Source of the DNA: an uncultured Prevotellaceae bacterium
GTDB taxonomy: Bacteria > Bacteroidota > Bacteroidia > Bacteroidales > Bacteroidaceae
Length of the DNA: 44,998 bases
Direction: 5' to 3'
Assembly: GCA_900318885.1 (NCBI GenBank)
Contig: ONMN01000040.1
Coordinates: 1-44,998 of the forward strand
Position numbers and translations under genes: made by a program. Under the pieces are notes generated by a model. The model saw only the letters and a program-made list of their open reading frames with translations, was not told the origin of the DNA and did no database searches. Below, piece after piece: positions 22,651 to 31,580 of this stretch. Positions within the stretch are counted from its first letter, which is position 1. Every line of letters starts with the position of its first letter.

Positions 22651-23838
22651 ATGAAAGAATTAGCACTTAAGTACGGATGCAATCCCAATCAGAAGCCCTC
22701 GCGAATCTTTATGACGGAGGGTGAGTTACCCATCGAAGTGATTAACGGCCGTCCTGGCTACATCAACTTCCTCGACGCACTGAATGCGTGGCAGTTGGTG
22801 AAGGAACTGAAAGCTGCCACTGGTCTGCCCGCCGCAGCTTCGTTCAAGCACGTAAGTCCTGCAGGCGCTGCTGTCGGTCTGCCCCTGAGCGACACACTGA
22901 AGAAGATTTATTTTGTGGACGACATCAAGGGATTGGACGACAGCCAGATTGCTTGTGCCTATGCCCGTGCCCGTGGTGCTGACCGCATGTCGAGTTATGG
23001 TGACTTCGTAGCATTGAGCGACACGTGTGACGCTACGACGGCCCTGCTGTTGAAGCGCGAGGTGAGTGATGGTGTCATTGCCCCCGACTATACCGCTGAA
23101 GCCATCGAGATTCTGAAGGACAAGCGCAAGGGTACATATAATGTTATCAAGATTGACCCCACATACAAGCCTGCTCCCATTGAGACCAAACAATGCTTTG
23201 GTGTGACCTTCGAGCAGGGAAGAAATGAAATCAAGCTGGACGATCCTGCCTTGTTTGAGAACATCCCCACACAGAACAAGACCTTCAGTGCCGAGGCTAA
23301 GCGCGACCTGATTATCGCACTAATTACGTTGAAATATACGCAGTCGAACTCTGTTTGCTACGTGAAGGACGGACAGGCTATTGGTATTGGTGCTGGTCAG
23401 CAGAGCCGTATTCACTGTACACGTCTGGCAGGTAACAAGGCTGATATCTGGTGGTTGCGCCAGCATCCGAAAGTGATGGCATTGCCCTTCAAGGAGGGTA
23501 TCCGTCGTGCTGACCGCGACAATACCATCGATGTATATATTTCTGAGGACGAGCACGACGACGTATTGCGCGACGGTGCCTGGCAGCAGTTCTTCACCGA
23601 GCAGCCTGAGGTATTGACCATGGCTGAGAAGAAGGAATGGATTGCCAAGAATACCAAGGTGGCGCTGGGATCGGATGCCTTCTTCCCCTTCGGCGACAAC
23701 ATTGAGCGTGCCCACAAGAGTGGTGTAGAGTTCATCGCCCAGGCTGGTGGCTCAGTTCGCGACGATCATGTTATTATGACCTGCGACAAGTACGGTATTG
23801 CTATGGCCTTCACGGGCGTCCGTCTATTCCATCATTAA
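22651..23838 (+). CDS. purH: Phosphoribosylaminoimidazolecarboxamide (AICAR) formyltransferase, stand-alone
   Basis: 395 residues corresponding to the AICAR formyltransferase part of PurH, without the N-terminal IMP cyclohydrolase domain. Motifs seen: LKYGCNPNQKPSRIF, SFKHVSPAGAAVG, ARARGADRMSSYGDFVALSD, SNSVCYVKDGQAIGIGAGQQSRIHCTRLAGNKAD, DAFFPFGDNIERAHKSGV and the ending QAGGSVRDDHVI. The Lys-His pair in FKHVSP is the expected catalytic pair. The enzyme uses 10-formyl-tetrahydrofolate to form FAICAR late in purine synthesis. Whether the cyclohydrolase is elsewhere cannot be seen here. A small basic protein gene follows after 5 bp. Confidence 0.92.
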   Translation: MKELALKYGCNPNQKPSRIFMTEGELPIEVINGRPGYINFLDALNAWQLVKELKAATGLPAAASFKHVSPAGAAVGLPLSDTLKKIYFVDDIKGLDDSQIACAYARARGADRMSSYGDFVALSDTCDATTALLLKREVSDGVIAPDYTAEAIEILKDKRKGTYNVIKIDPTYKPAPIETKQCFGVTFEQGRNEIKLDDPALFENIPTQNKTFSAEAKRDLIIALITLKYTQSNSVCYVKDGQAIGIGAGQQSRIHCTRLAGNKADIWWLRQHPKVMALPFKEGIRRADRDNTIDVYISEDEHDDVLRDGAWQQFFTEQPEVLTMAEKKEWIAKNTKVALGSDAFFPFGDNIERAHKSGVEFIAQAGGSVRDDHVIMTCDKYGIAMAFTGVRLFHH

Positions 23839-23843
23839 TCATT

Positions 23844-24044
23844 ATGGCTACAGGAGAGAAAGATTTCCAAGACATCTTGGTGAATGGCATTTCGTTTGGT
23901 CGTGGTGGTGGTCCTCGCAAAGAGGAGGACAAAGTGAAAACCAAGGCCAAGAAGAAAAAATATATTACTGGTGCTCACGGTAGTGGCTCTGCCAAGCAGA
24001 AGGCCAAATACCGTGAGCAACGGGCCAACAGGCATAAGAAGTAA
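23844..24044 (+). CDS. Small, very basic protein of unknown function
   Basis: 66 residues: a short acidic start (MATGEKDFQDILVNG), a glycine patch (FGRGGGPR), then lysine/arginine-rich sequence (KTKAKKKKYITGAHGSGSAKQKAKYREQRANRHKK). There is no signal peptide or membrane segment. The composition suggests RNA or ribosome binding. The ATG lies 5 bp after the purH stop, so it is most likely co-transcribed. I do not recognise the family. Confidence 0.6.
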   Translation: MATGEKDFQDILVNGISFGRGGGPRKEEDKVKTKAKKKKYITGAHGSGSAKQKAKYREQRANRHKK

Positions 24045-24070
24045 GATTAAAGAACAAAACTACTGACGAT

Positions 24071-25306
24071 ATGAGAAAACTACTACTATTATTATTGTTT
24101 ACCGAGGTAACCACGATGGTTTCCGCCCAAAAATATGTGGGTGGGGATATCTCGATGCTCACCAAGTATGAAAATGCCGGTGTGGTCTATAAAGACAAAA
24201 ATGGCAACGCCGTACAACCCCTACCCTTTTTCAAGGAACAGGGACTGAACGCCATGCGCGTACGCCTGTTCGTCGACCCTTCGCAAGACAACGACAAGGC
24301 CGTATGTCAGGACCTTGAATACGTCAAGGCTTTGGGTAAGCGCATCAAAGACCAGAGAATGGCTTTCATGCTCGACTTCCACTATAGCGACACATGGGCA
24401 GACCCAGGGAAGCAGTGGACTCCCGATGCATGGAAGACGCTGTCCGACGCCGAACTCTACGAAAAGATTTACGAGTACTCCAAAGACTGTCTGCAACAGT
24501 TGAAGGATGCTGGCGCCACACCCGACTTCATCCAGACGGGTAACGAGATCAGCTATGGCATGATGTGGGGTACAAAAGCTGCTGTCGGCAGTAACACTGT
24601 CAACCGTTGTTACACCAACTCTCCTGAAGCCAACTGGACTCGTTTCTTCAATCTGCTGAAGAAAGCTGGTCAGGCCTGTCGCGAGGAGTGTCCCAACGCG
24701 AAGATTATCATCCATAGCGAGCGTACACCCAAGCCCAGCGTACTGACAGACTTCTTTGACCGCATGAAGAATGCAGAAATCGACTACGACATCATTGGAC
24801 TGAGTTATTATCCAGAGCATCATGGCAATCTAGCCACGCTGGAGACTGCGTTGACATCTCTGGAGAATAAGAACTACGGCAAGGACATCATGATTGTAGA
24901 AACAGGCTACAGCTATGCATGGAGCATTGGCGGTGAATACGACTATACAGTTACCTATCCATATACGGAAGAAGGTCAGCGCCAGTTCACAGCCGACCTC
25001 ATTGCGAAACTGAATGGACACAGCAGTGTGAAGGGACTCTTTTGGTGGTGGCCCGAGGATAACGGCAACAAAGGTGTCACTAGCAGCTGGTGGAATGCTG
25101 CGCTCTACAATCACAATACTGGTCAACCCTATGCCGCCTTCTACGAGTTGAAGAACTTCAATGACGGAAGTGCAGGGATGCAAATTGTCAGAAGTACAGA
25201 CAACAAAGATGGTGCTTGGTACACGCTGGATGGTCGCAAACTGAACGGCACGCCACAAACGAAAGGCATCTATATCAAAAATAACCAGAAAATAATAGTC
25301 CGCTAA
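24071..25306 (+). CDS. Secreted endo-beta-1,4-galactanase, GH53
   Basis: 411 residues with signal peptide MRKLLLLLLFTEVTTMVSA. The GH53 barrel shows KYVGGDISMLTKYENAG, GLNAMRVRLFVDP, MLDFHYSDTWADPGKQ, TGNEISYGMMWG with acid/base Glu159, and IVETGYSYAW with nucleophile Glu277. The enzyme cuts beta-1,4-galactan, the side chain of pectin rhamnogalacturonan I. The C-terminal AWYTLDGRKLNGTPQTKGIYI tail is the short sorting-tail type also seen in the PL1-like protein. It lies 26 bp after the small basic protein gene, with no clear promoter of its own. The stop codon is part of the terminator stem. Confidence 0.95.
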   Translation: MRKLLLLLLFTEVTTMVSAQKYVGGDISMLTKYENAGVVYKDKNGNAVQPLPFFKEQGLNAMRVRLFVDPSQDNDKAVCQDLEYVKALGKRIKDQRMAFMLDFHYSDTWADPGKQWTPDAWKTLSDAELYEKIYEYSKDCLQQLKDAGATPDFIQTGNEISYGMMWGTKAAVGSNTVNRCYTNSPEANWTRFFNLLKKAGQACREECPNAKIIIHSERTPKPSVLTDFFDRMKNAEIDYDIIGLSYYPEHHGNLATLETALTSLENKNYGKDIMIVETGYSYAWSIGGEYDYTVTYPYTEEGQRQFTADLIAKLNGHSSVKGLFWWWPEDNGNKGVTSSWWNAALYNHNTGQPYAAFYELKNFNDGSAGMQIVRSTDNKDGAWYTLDGRKLNGTPQTKGIYIKNNQKIIVR

Positions 25307-25326
25307 CGTTTAGCGGACTATTTTCT
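25296..25326. terminator. Terminator overlapping the GH53 stop codon
   Basis: TAGTCCGCTAA (25296-25306) pairs with TTAGCGGACTA (25310-25320), followed by TTTTC. The GH53 stop TAA (25304-25306) is the last three bases of the left arm. The stem is symmetrical and could also stop transcription from the converging TolC gene. Confidence 0.85.
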
Positions 25327-25329
25327 TTT

Positions 25330-26658
25330 TTAGAAGGTCAGGTCTTTACCTCGATAGAATTCCAACAGGGCATGTTGGTAAAGGTTCTCGTAGCGGGCCT
25401 GTACAAGGTCGGACTCGGACTTGAGGTAGGTATTCTTTGACTCGTTGAACTCAGTGATAGTCGCCTTGCCGTTCTCATATTTCGCTTGCATCAGATTGAA
25501 GGCAGTCTGCGTATTCTTTACCGCTTCAAGCGACGACTGCTCCTTCGACAGTGCATTCAGAGTGTTGTAATATACCTTCTGGATCTCCTGATAGAGCGTC
25601 TTCTTGGTGTTGTCGAGTTGCAACTGCTGATTCTCGCGTTGGATTTTCGCCGTGCGGATGCTGTTACGCGTCTGGAAACGGTTGAAAATGGGGATATTCA
25701 GGTTCAGACCGATGTATTGCGAGAAGTTATTCCTCAGCTGTGTACTGAAATTGTCGGACTTGAAACCGCTGGTAGTGTAGTAGTTCGTGCCCATACCGCC
25801 ACTGAGCGAGAGCGTGGGGTAATAACCTGCGCGAGCAATCTTAATGTTATGCTCGGTGCCTTTGAGTTTCAGTTGCTGAGCAGCAATCTCTGGTTTGATG
25901 CCAAGTGCCTCGGCGTAGATGATGTCGGGAGAAGGGATGGCGGCAGCGATATCGGCAGAGACATCGGCAAGTTCAGGACGAACGACGGAGAATCCGTCGG
26001 GCGTAGGAAGCTCGAGGAGCTGTGTGAGGGTGAGGATAGCCAACCGCGTGTTGTTGTCAGCTTGGGTCGCTAAAAGACGACTGTTGGCGAGTGTCGCGCG
26101 CTGCTGGGATAGTTCCGATTCAGAAGCCTTGCCGTTTTTGACGAATGCCTGGAGACGCACGACCTGCATGGAATCGATGTCGATTTGACGATGTGCGACT
26201 TCGGAAATCTCCATGTCGTAAAGGATTTGCACGTATGCCTGTGCCACCTTCATACGGATGTCGTTTTTGGCCTTCTCAAGGTCAGCGGTAGCAGCCTCGA
26301 GATTCAGTTGGTTCAATTTGATCTGATTGGGAATCTGGAATCCCGTGAAGAGCGGCATATTGGCACCCAGTTGGAGCGACGTCGACGACGTGTTGGTGTT
26401 GGAATAGGTGTTATCAGCCGTCAAACCGCGACCGAACGAGAAGTTCTGGTTCAGACTGGCACTGACGTCCGGGAGGCGGGAGTTACGGGATGTGCTCAGC
26501 TGAACCTCCTGCTGACGACGCTGGTTTTCCTGTTGCTTGATGGGGATGCTGTGCTCGATGGCGTAGTCACAGCACTCACGGAGGCTCCAAGCCTTTTGGG
26601 CACTGGCTGCACTAAAGCCAACTGAAGCAACTATGAACGATAGAATATACTTTTTCAT
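25330..26658 (-). CDS. TolC-family outer-membrane efflux protein
   Basis: 442 residues with signal peptide MKKYILSFIVASVGFSAASAQ. It has the two repeated coiled-coil halves of the OEP fold, for example WSLRECCDYAIEHSIPIKQQENQRR, LNLEAATADLEKAKNDIRMKVAQAYVQILYD and the later YYNTLNALSKEQSSLEAVKNTQTAFNLMQAKYENGKATITEFNESKN. It forms the outer-membrane channel of a tripartite exporter. It is the last gene of the unit 31077-25330, 6 bp downstream of the membrane-fusion protein. Confidence 0.93.
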   Translation of the reverse strand: MKKYILSFIVASVGFSAASAQKAWSLRECCDYAIEHSIPIKQQENQRRQQEVQLSTSRNSRLPDVSASLNQNFSFGRGLTADNTYSNTNTSSTSLQLGANMPLFTGFQIPNQIKLNQLNLEAATADLEKAKNDIRMKVAQAYVQILYDMEISEVAHRQIDIDSMQVVRLQAFVKNGKASESELSQQRATLANSRLLATQADNNTRLAILTLTQLLELPTPDGFSVVRPELADVSADIAAAIPSPDIIYAEALGIKPEIAAQQLKLKGTEHNIKIARAGYYPTLSLSGGMGTNYYTTSGFKSDNFSTQLRNNFSQYIGLNLNIPIFNRFQTRNSIRTAKIQRENQQLQLDNTKKTLYQEIQKVYYNTLNALSKEQSSLEAVKNTQTAFNLMQAKYENGKATITEFNESKNTYLKSESDLVQARYENLYQHALLEFYRGKDLTF

Positions 26659-26664
26659 AACCGT

Positions 26665-27795
26665 TTACTTTTCTTTATCATCAGTTACAATCTCTGGGCC
26701 GCGAACCTTGTCTTTAGCCGTGATGCCCTTCTTAATCTCGATATTCACACCGTCAGAGAGTCCGGTCTCCACATAGGTACGATCGTAGGTTTTGTTTTTG
26801 CCCTCGCCTTTGACAACATACACAAACGTGCTGTCGCCACTGAACTCGATGGCACTCTCAGGGATGCTCAGCACCTTGTCTGCATGTGAGAGGACGATTT
26901 CGGCATTGGCACTATAGCCAGAACGGAGATGACCAGACTTGCCACCGACAGAATCAGCGGGCACTGTGACAGCAGCCTTGATTTCGAACTGATTCGCACC
27001 ATTGCTTTCCACTGCCTTTGGCGAGATGTACTCGAGGGCGGCGTCGAACGACAGGTCCTGTAAGGCACCGATGGTAATCTTCATCGGCATACCGCTGACA
27101 AGCTGTCCGACTTCGGTCTCGTCGATATTACCGCGGAAGATCAAGTCCTTCATATTCGCAACAGAGGCAATGGTGGTTCCATCGTTGAAAGTATTCGAGA
27201 GAATAACGGAGTTACCGACCTTGACAGGAATATCAAGGATGACACCACTGATGGTAGAACGGACGAGCGTAGACGAGGCCTTGGCATTTGACTTCGACAC
27301 ACCATCGCGCACCACTTCGAGGGCATCCAGAGCAGCCGACTTCTCATGTTGAGCCTGAGTCAGCTTTATCTTTGTCTTATCATACTCATCGGCACTCACC
27401 AACTTCTGGTTGAAGAGGTTCTCTTCACGCTGGAAGTCAATTTCAGCCTGTTTCAGGTTGATATCTGCCAGACGCACACGCATCTCGGCACTCGACAACT
27501 GGGCCATATCGGGAATTACCTTCACCTTGGCAATCACATCGCCAGCATTCACATAGTCGCCTGGCTCCTTCAACAATTCAGAGATGATACCAGAGATCTG
27601 CGGCTTGATATTGACCTCGTTGCGGGGCTCAATCTTACCAGTGATGATAGTCGTCTTCTGGATGTTCTCAGTCGTGGGGGTAAACTCGTTGTAGACAACT
27701 TCCTTGGGTTGGCTCTTCTGCCACAGGAACACGAATGTTCCGATGAAAATCAGCGCGATAATGGCGGCGATAATCAGTTTGCTGTACTTTTTCAT
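26665..27795 (-). CDS. Membrane-fusion protein (MacA-type periplasmic adaptor)
   Basis: The preferred start ATG 27795 gives 376 residues beginning MKKYSKLIIAAIIALIFIGTFVFLWQK, a single membrane anchor. An earlier in-frame start at 27870 would overlap the upstream permease and adds unlikely residues. Lipoyl-like halves (IEPRNEVNIKPQISGIISELLKEPGDYVNAGDVIAKV and SGVILDIPVKVGNSV) flank a coiled-coil hairpin near residues 90-160. A beta-barrel domain follows, then a final VETGLSDGVNIEIKKGI segment. It links the ABC permeases to the TolC-type channel. Confidence 0.92.
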   Translation of the reverse strand: MKKYSKLIIAAIIALIFIGTFVFLWQKSQPKEVVYNEFTPTTENIQKTTIITGKIEPRNEVNIKPQISGIISELLKEPGDYVNAGDVIAKVKVIPDMAQLSSAEMRVRLADINLKQAEIDFQREENLFNQKLVSADEYDKTKIKLTQAQHEKSAALDALEVVRDGVSKSNAKASSTLVRSTISGVILDIPVKVGNSVILSNTFNDGTTIASVANMKDLIFRGNIDETEVGQLVSGMPMKITIGALQDLSFDAALEYISPKAVESNGANQFEIKAAVTVPADSVGGKSGHLRSGYSANAEIVLSHADKVLSIPESAIEFSGDSTFVYVVKGEGKNKTYDRTYVETGLSDGVNIEIKKGITAKDKVRGPEIVTDDKEK

Positions 27796-27859
27796 ATCTT
27801 GGTTGTTTTTTATTGTTATCATTTTGGGGGTGTCAGCGACAAAATCGCTGACCACACTA

Positions 27860-29107
27860 TTATTCATCACGCATGGCGTCGACGGGCTTGATACTCATTG
27901 CTCGGGCGGCTGGGGCAAGACCCGCGAGAACACCCATAGTGGACACGACGAGGGCTGCGAAGATGGCCGTCCAGAAACCAATCTGGAAGTGGGCCGCGAC
28001 AATGCCGTCCTCCGTATTACCCAATTCGAGCATCTGCAGGATGAGCACTCCGAAGAGGATACCGCTCATACCCGCCACCAGTGTCAGTACAATACTCTCG
28101 GAGATAATCTGCGACAGTATCATCCTCGGCGTAGCACCGATAGCACGACGGATGCCAATCTCAGTGGTTCGCTCACGTACAGTCACCATCATGATGTTCG
28201 ACACGCCGATAGCGCCTGCCAGCAAGGTTCCCAGACCTACGAGCCAGATGAGGAAGTTGACGCCCTTAAAGAGGTTGTCAAGCATCTGGAAGAGCACCTC
28301 CGTGTTGAAGACCATAGCGCCCTGTTCATCGGTAGGGTCAATGGTGTGGGCCCTGGCGATAGTCTCTCGGATGCGGTCAGTGACTTTCGACATGACGACC
28401 CCTGGACGTCCAGTAACGGCTATCAGATCAACGGCGTTACCACGGTTGTAGGCCTGCTGCATGAAGGTTAGCGGTAGGATGACACCCGTACCGTTTTCTC
28501 CGCTGATGTTAACGCCCTCGCTCATATTGTAGTCAACACCTACTATCTGATAGTAGATATTGTCGATGCGGATGCGTTTGCCACAGGGGTCACCACCACC
28601 AGGAAACAGTTCCTTGTAGGTTTTCTTCTGGATGACACACACCTTGCGGTGGTCGCGAATGTCAGCCTCATCAATGTATCTTCCGTAGAACAGCTTCGGT
28701 TCATTGACCCGCTGGTAGTCGGGCATGGCCCCACTGACGCCAATAGTAGCTTTGCGGTCTCCATAATAGGCTGTGCCACCGTTCGAAAAGAGCAAGGGTG
28801 TAATGACGTCAAGTTCAGGAACACTATGACGTAAACGGTCAACATCTTTGTAGTCCATATGCCAATAGCGACCCTTACGAAAGCCCTTGTACGCCTTGCT
28901 TGTAGGCTGTGCCCACACAAGAGCGCTGTTTGTGGCAAAACCTGCAAAGTTCTGCTGAAGCATTTCTTTCAGGCCGTTACCGCCTCCCATCAGTGCAACA
29001 AGCATGAACACGCCCCAAAAGACGCCGAAACCCGTCAGGAACGAGCGCGACTTATTACGTGTCAGCGTGTCAAGAATTTCCCTGTATGTATCTAAATCTA
29101 TTCTCAT
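27860..29107 (-). CDS. MacB-type ABC transporter permease (second of two)
   Basis: 415 residues: an N-terminal membrane helix (NKSRSFLTGFGVFWGVFMLVALMGGGNGL), a large periplasmic MacB_PCD domain, and three C-terminal helices with the FtsX-like signature VGLGTLLAGAIGVSNIMMVTVRERTTEIGIRRAIGATPRMIL. There is no ATPase domain. Together with the paralogue at 29111 (3 bp gap) it probably forms a heterodimeric permease. Confidence 0.93.
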   Translation of the reverse strand: MRIDLDTYREILDTLTRNKSRSFLTGFGVFWGVFMLVALMGGGNGLKEMLQQNFAGFATNSALVWAQPTSKAYKGFRKGRYWHMDYKDVDRLRHSVPELDVITPLLFSNGGTAYYGDRKATIGVSGAMPDYQRVNEPKLFYGRYIDEADIRDHRKVCVIQKKTYKELFPGGGDPCGKRIRIDNIYYQIVGVDYNMSEGVNISGENGTGVILPLTFMQQAYNRGNAVDLIAVTGRPGVVMSKVTDRIRETIARAHTIDPTDEQGAMVFNTEVLFQMLDNLFKGVNFLIWLVGLGTLLAGAIGVSNIMMVTVRERTTEIGIRRAIGATPRMILSQIISESIVLTLVAGMSGILFGVLILQMLELGNTEDGIVAAHFQIGFWTAIFAALVVSTMGVLAGLAPAARAMSIKPVDAMRDE

Positions 29108-29110
29108 AAC

Positions 29111-30352
29111 TTAATCTGCTCTTAGGGCCTCGATGGGGCGAATTCTACTTGCTTTGAATGCGGGTATGAGTCCTGCTATTGTTCCAGCAATAATCATTAC
29201 CAGCGTGGCCTCCACACAAACATCCAGTCCGACTGTCGGATTAAGGAACATCGTAGCCTTGAACAATCCAGTATCTATTGTCTCGTGACCTATCGTTGCG
29301 TCCATATATTCGTTGGCAAAAATACCCAACAACATACCGATATAGCCGAAGATGGTCGTAATGATCACACTCTCGATGATAATCAGTCGAAGGATGCCCC
29401 AAGGCTTGGCACCGATAGCTTTACGGATACCAAATTCATGAGTACGCTCCTTAACGGTGATGAGCATAATATTCGATACGCCTACGATACCAGAGAGTAG
29501 TGTAAACAATCCTACTATCCAAAGAGCGGTGCGGATAATGCCGATACCCTGTTCCATCTGCAGGTTCTGTGTGAAACGATTCCATAGCCAGACAGCGTCT
29601 TCGTCTTCAGGATGTGCCTGATGTTCGGCATTCAGGCGGTGACGATAGCTGCGCTCAAAAGCCTCGTTAGCCTCCTCCGTCGGCAGTCCGTGGAAAGTAA
29701 ATTCTATGCGGCCTGCGTCATCAGTCTTGGCACCGTAAATGCGTTTTATAGCCGTATAGCTACTGAACACATCTGAGCGTCCATTCTCCTGTTCCTTATA
29801 GATACCCACCACCTTGAAGGCAAAGTTTCCGACGTCTAAGAAGTCACCGACGCGACACTTCAGTTCCTTTGCCTGCTTGTTGCCTAACACCAGCACTTTA
29901 CGGCTTTCCTTGACGTCAATATCATTGATGAAACGACCTTGCAATATTTCCACTTTATTAATTTTCGTGTGGTTGGGATAGACACCGCTGATACTTGTTG
30001 AAACATACTGCTGGCCATGACTGATGGTTGCTGACGTGTTGTACTGGGCACCGACCTCGTCAACGTTCTCAGAGAATTCCCGCTCAGTAATCTTCATATC
30101 GCTCTCGTGCAGACGGATGTCGCGTCCTTCCTTCAGTCCCTGGTAGGCTTTCGACGTCCATCCGCCATAGACGACCATTGACGACGACAGGAAACGGTCG
30201 CTCTGCTTCAGATTGGCATTGATGAGTCCGTTACCGGCACCCAGCAACACGATGATCATGAATATACCCCACGCTACCGCAAAGCCTGTCAGTGTCGTGC
30301 GGAGTTTATTCCGTCGAGCCGTCTGCCATATTTCTGTAAATATATCTCGCAT
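29111..30352 (-). CDS. MacB-type ABC transporter permease (first of two)
   Basis: 413 residues, same plan as its neighbour: a first helix TLTGFAVAWGIFMIIVLLGAGNGL, a periplasmic domain, and FtsX-type SGIVGVSNIMLITVKERTHEFGIRKAIGAKPWGIL near the C-terminus. It lies 5 bp from the ATPase gene and 3 bp from the second permease. MacB-type systems move peptides, lipoproteins or amphiphiles from the periplasm outward without crossing the inner membrane. The substrate here is unknown. Confidence 0.93.
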   Translation of the reverse strand: MRDIFTEIWQTARRNKLRTTLTGFAVAWGIFMIIVLLGAGNGLINANLKQSDRFLSSSMVVYGGWTSKAYQGLKEGRDIRLHESDMKITEREFSENVDEVGAQYNTSATISHGQQYVSTSISGVYPNHTKINKVEILQGRFINDIDVKESRKVLVLGNKQAKELKCRVGDFLDVGNFAFKVVGIYKEQENGRSDVFSSYTAIKRIYGAKTDDAGRIEFTFHGLPTEEANEAFERSYRHRLNAEHQAHPEDEDAVWLWNRFTQNLQMEQGIGIIRTALWIVGLFTLLSGIVGVSNIMLITVKERTHEFGIRKAIGAKPWGILRLIIIESVIITTIFGYIGMLLGIFANEYMDATIGHETIDTGLFKATMFLNPTVGLDVCVEATLVMIIAGTIAGLIPAFKASRIRPIEALRAD

Positions 30353-30357
30353 AATCT

Positions 30358-31077
30358 TTATTTCATCAGTCCGCCACTGCCGAACGGTGAGGCATCGTGG
30401 TTCAGGTTCTCTTCGATTTGTCCGATAACACCATCCTTGATATGAACGATCTTGTTCGTCTCGTTAGCCACACCACTTTCGTGCGTCACCACGACGATGG
30501 TCATTCCCTCATCCTGGTTCAATTGCTTGAGCAGCTGCATCACCTCCACGGAGGTCTTCGAGTCGAGAGCTCCTGTAGGCTCGTCGGCCAAGATAATCTG
30601 CGGACGGGTGATGAGCGCTCTGGCAATTGCTACACGTTGCTTCTGTCCTCCCGACAGTTCATTGGGATAATGCTCGGCCCAGTCCAGAAGACCCAGACGA
30701 TCCAGATAATCCAACGCCATCTGATGGCGTTTACGGCGCGACACCCCCTGGTAGAATAATGGCAACTCAACGTTTTCCACGGCGGTTTTAAACGAGATGA
30801 GATTAAAGCTTTGGAAGATAAAACCTATCATCTTGTTGCGATACTCGGCAGCACGGGTCTCGGAGAGGTTCCAGATGGGAGTTCCTGCAAGCTCGTAAGT
30901 ACCAGAGTCATAATTATCCAGAATACCTAATATATTTAATAAGGTACTCTTACCTGAGCCCGAAGCACCCATGATGCTGACGAATTCTCCCTTCGCAATG
31001 TCGAGCGAGATACCCTTCAGCACATGGAGTGGCTGGGCGCCCTGATAGGTTTTGTTGATGTCTTGTAAATGTATCAT
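30358..31077 (-). CDS. MacB/LolD-type ABC transporter ATPase
   Basis: 239 residues. Walker A GASGSGKST near residue 40, Q-loop FIFQSFNLI, signature LSGGQKQRVAIARAL, Walker B IILADEPTGALDS, and H-loop VVTHES are all intact. It is the first gene of the exporter unit (31077 down to 25330) and is preceded by a TACTTTTG promoter box. It powers the two permeases downstream. Confidence 0.95.
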   Translation of the reverse strand: MIHLQDINKTYQGAQPLHVLKGISLDIAKGEFVSIMGASGSGKSTLLNILGILDNYDSGTYELAGTPIWNLSETRAAEYRNKMIGFIFQSFNLISFKTAVENVELPLFYQGVSRRKRHQMALDYLDRLGLLDWAEHYPNELSGGQKQRVAIARALITRPQIILADEPTGALDSKTSVEVMQLLKQLNQDEGMTIVVVTHESGVANETNKIVHIKDGVIGQIEENLNHDASPFGSGGLMK

Positions 31078-31118
31078 GAAAACAAATTTTTTACCTTGTT
31101 TTTATTCGTTAGACGCTG

Positions 31119-31126
31119 CAAAAGTA
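31119..31126 (-). promoter_or_regulatory. Promoter box TACTTTTG (minus strand) of the exporter unit
   Basis: CAAAAGTA on the plus strand reads TACTTTTG on the minus strand, about 42 nt upstream of the ATPase ATG. The remaining 31127-31205 shows no further signal. Confidence 0.7.
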
Positions 31127-31205
31127 CGAAAAGTTGCATTACCCTCCAAATAAATGGGATGAACTGCATACATTTGTGACGAATGAATAGAAGTATGACT
31201 AAACT

Positions 31206-31580
31206 TTAACATTCTGTAAGTTTTTTGTAGGCTTCTGCAACGTCGTCAATAGTGATGTCAAGGAGGTTCATCTGACGGAAGAGCTCTGGCAGACGCTCCT
31301 TCATAAACTCCTGCTTGCGGGCATTTAGAATCTGTTTCTTGGCGCCAGGAGTGACGAAGTAACCCAGTCCGCGCTTGTTGTAGATGATCTCCTCGCGGGC
31401 CAACTGTTCGTAGGCCTTCACTGCCGTATTTGTATTCACTTCTAAGAGCACGGCATACTCTCGGACGGACGGAATGCGGTCATCGTCCTTATACACTCCA
31501 GAGAGGATTTCGTCGCACAGACGATCAGCCATCTGGATGTAAATCGCTTTATCGTTAGTAAAAATCATACGTTCAACCAT
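31206..31580 (-). CDS. GntR-family transcriptional regulator, YtrA type
   Basis: 124 residues: an N-terminal winged helix (IYIQMADRLCDEILSGVYKDDDRIPSVREYAVLLEVNTNTAVKAYEQLAREEIIYNKRGLGYFVT) and only a short C-terminal helical tail. This is the YtrA subfamily, which lacks a large effector domain and usually controls ABC transporter genes. Its start overlaps the end of the permease gene by 16 bp. So it is the third gene of the cassette rather than the first, which is the more common order. The palindrome at 33394-33415 is its probable operator. Confidence 0.93.
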   Translation of the reverse strand: MVERMIFTNDKAIYIQMADRLCDEILSGVYKDDDRIPSVREYAVLLEVNTNTAVKAYEQLAREEIIYNKRGLGYFVTPGAKKQILNARKQEFMKERLPELFRQMNLLDITIDDVAEAYKKLTEC

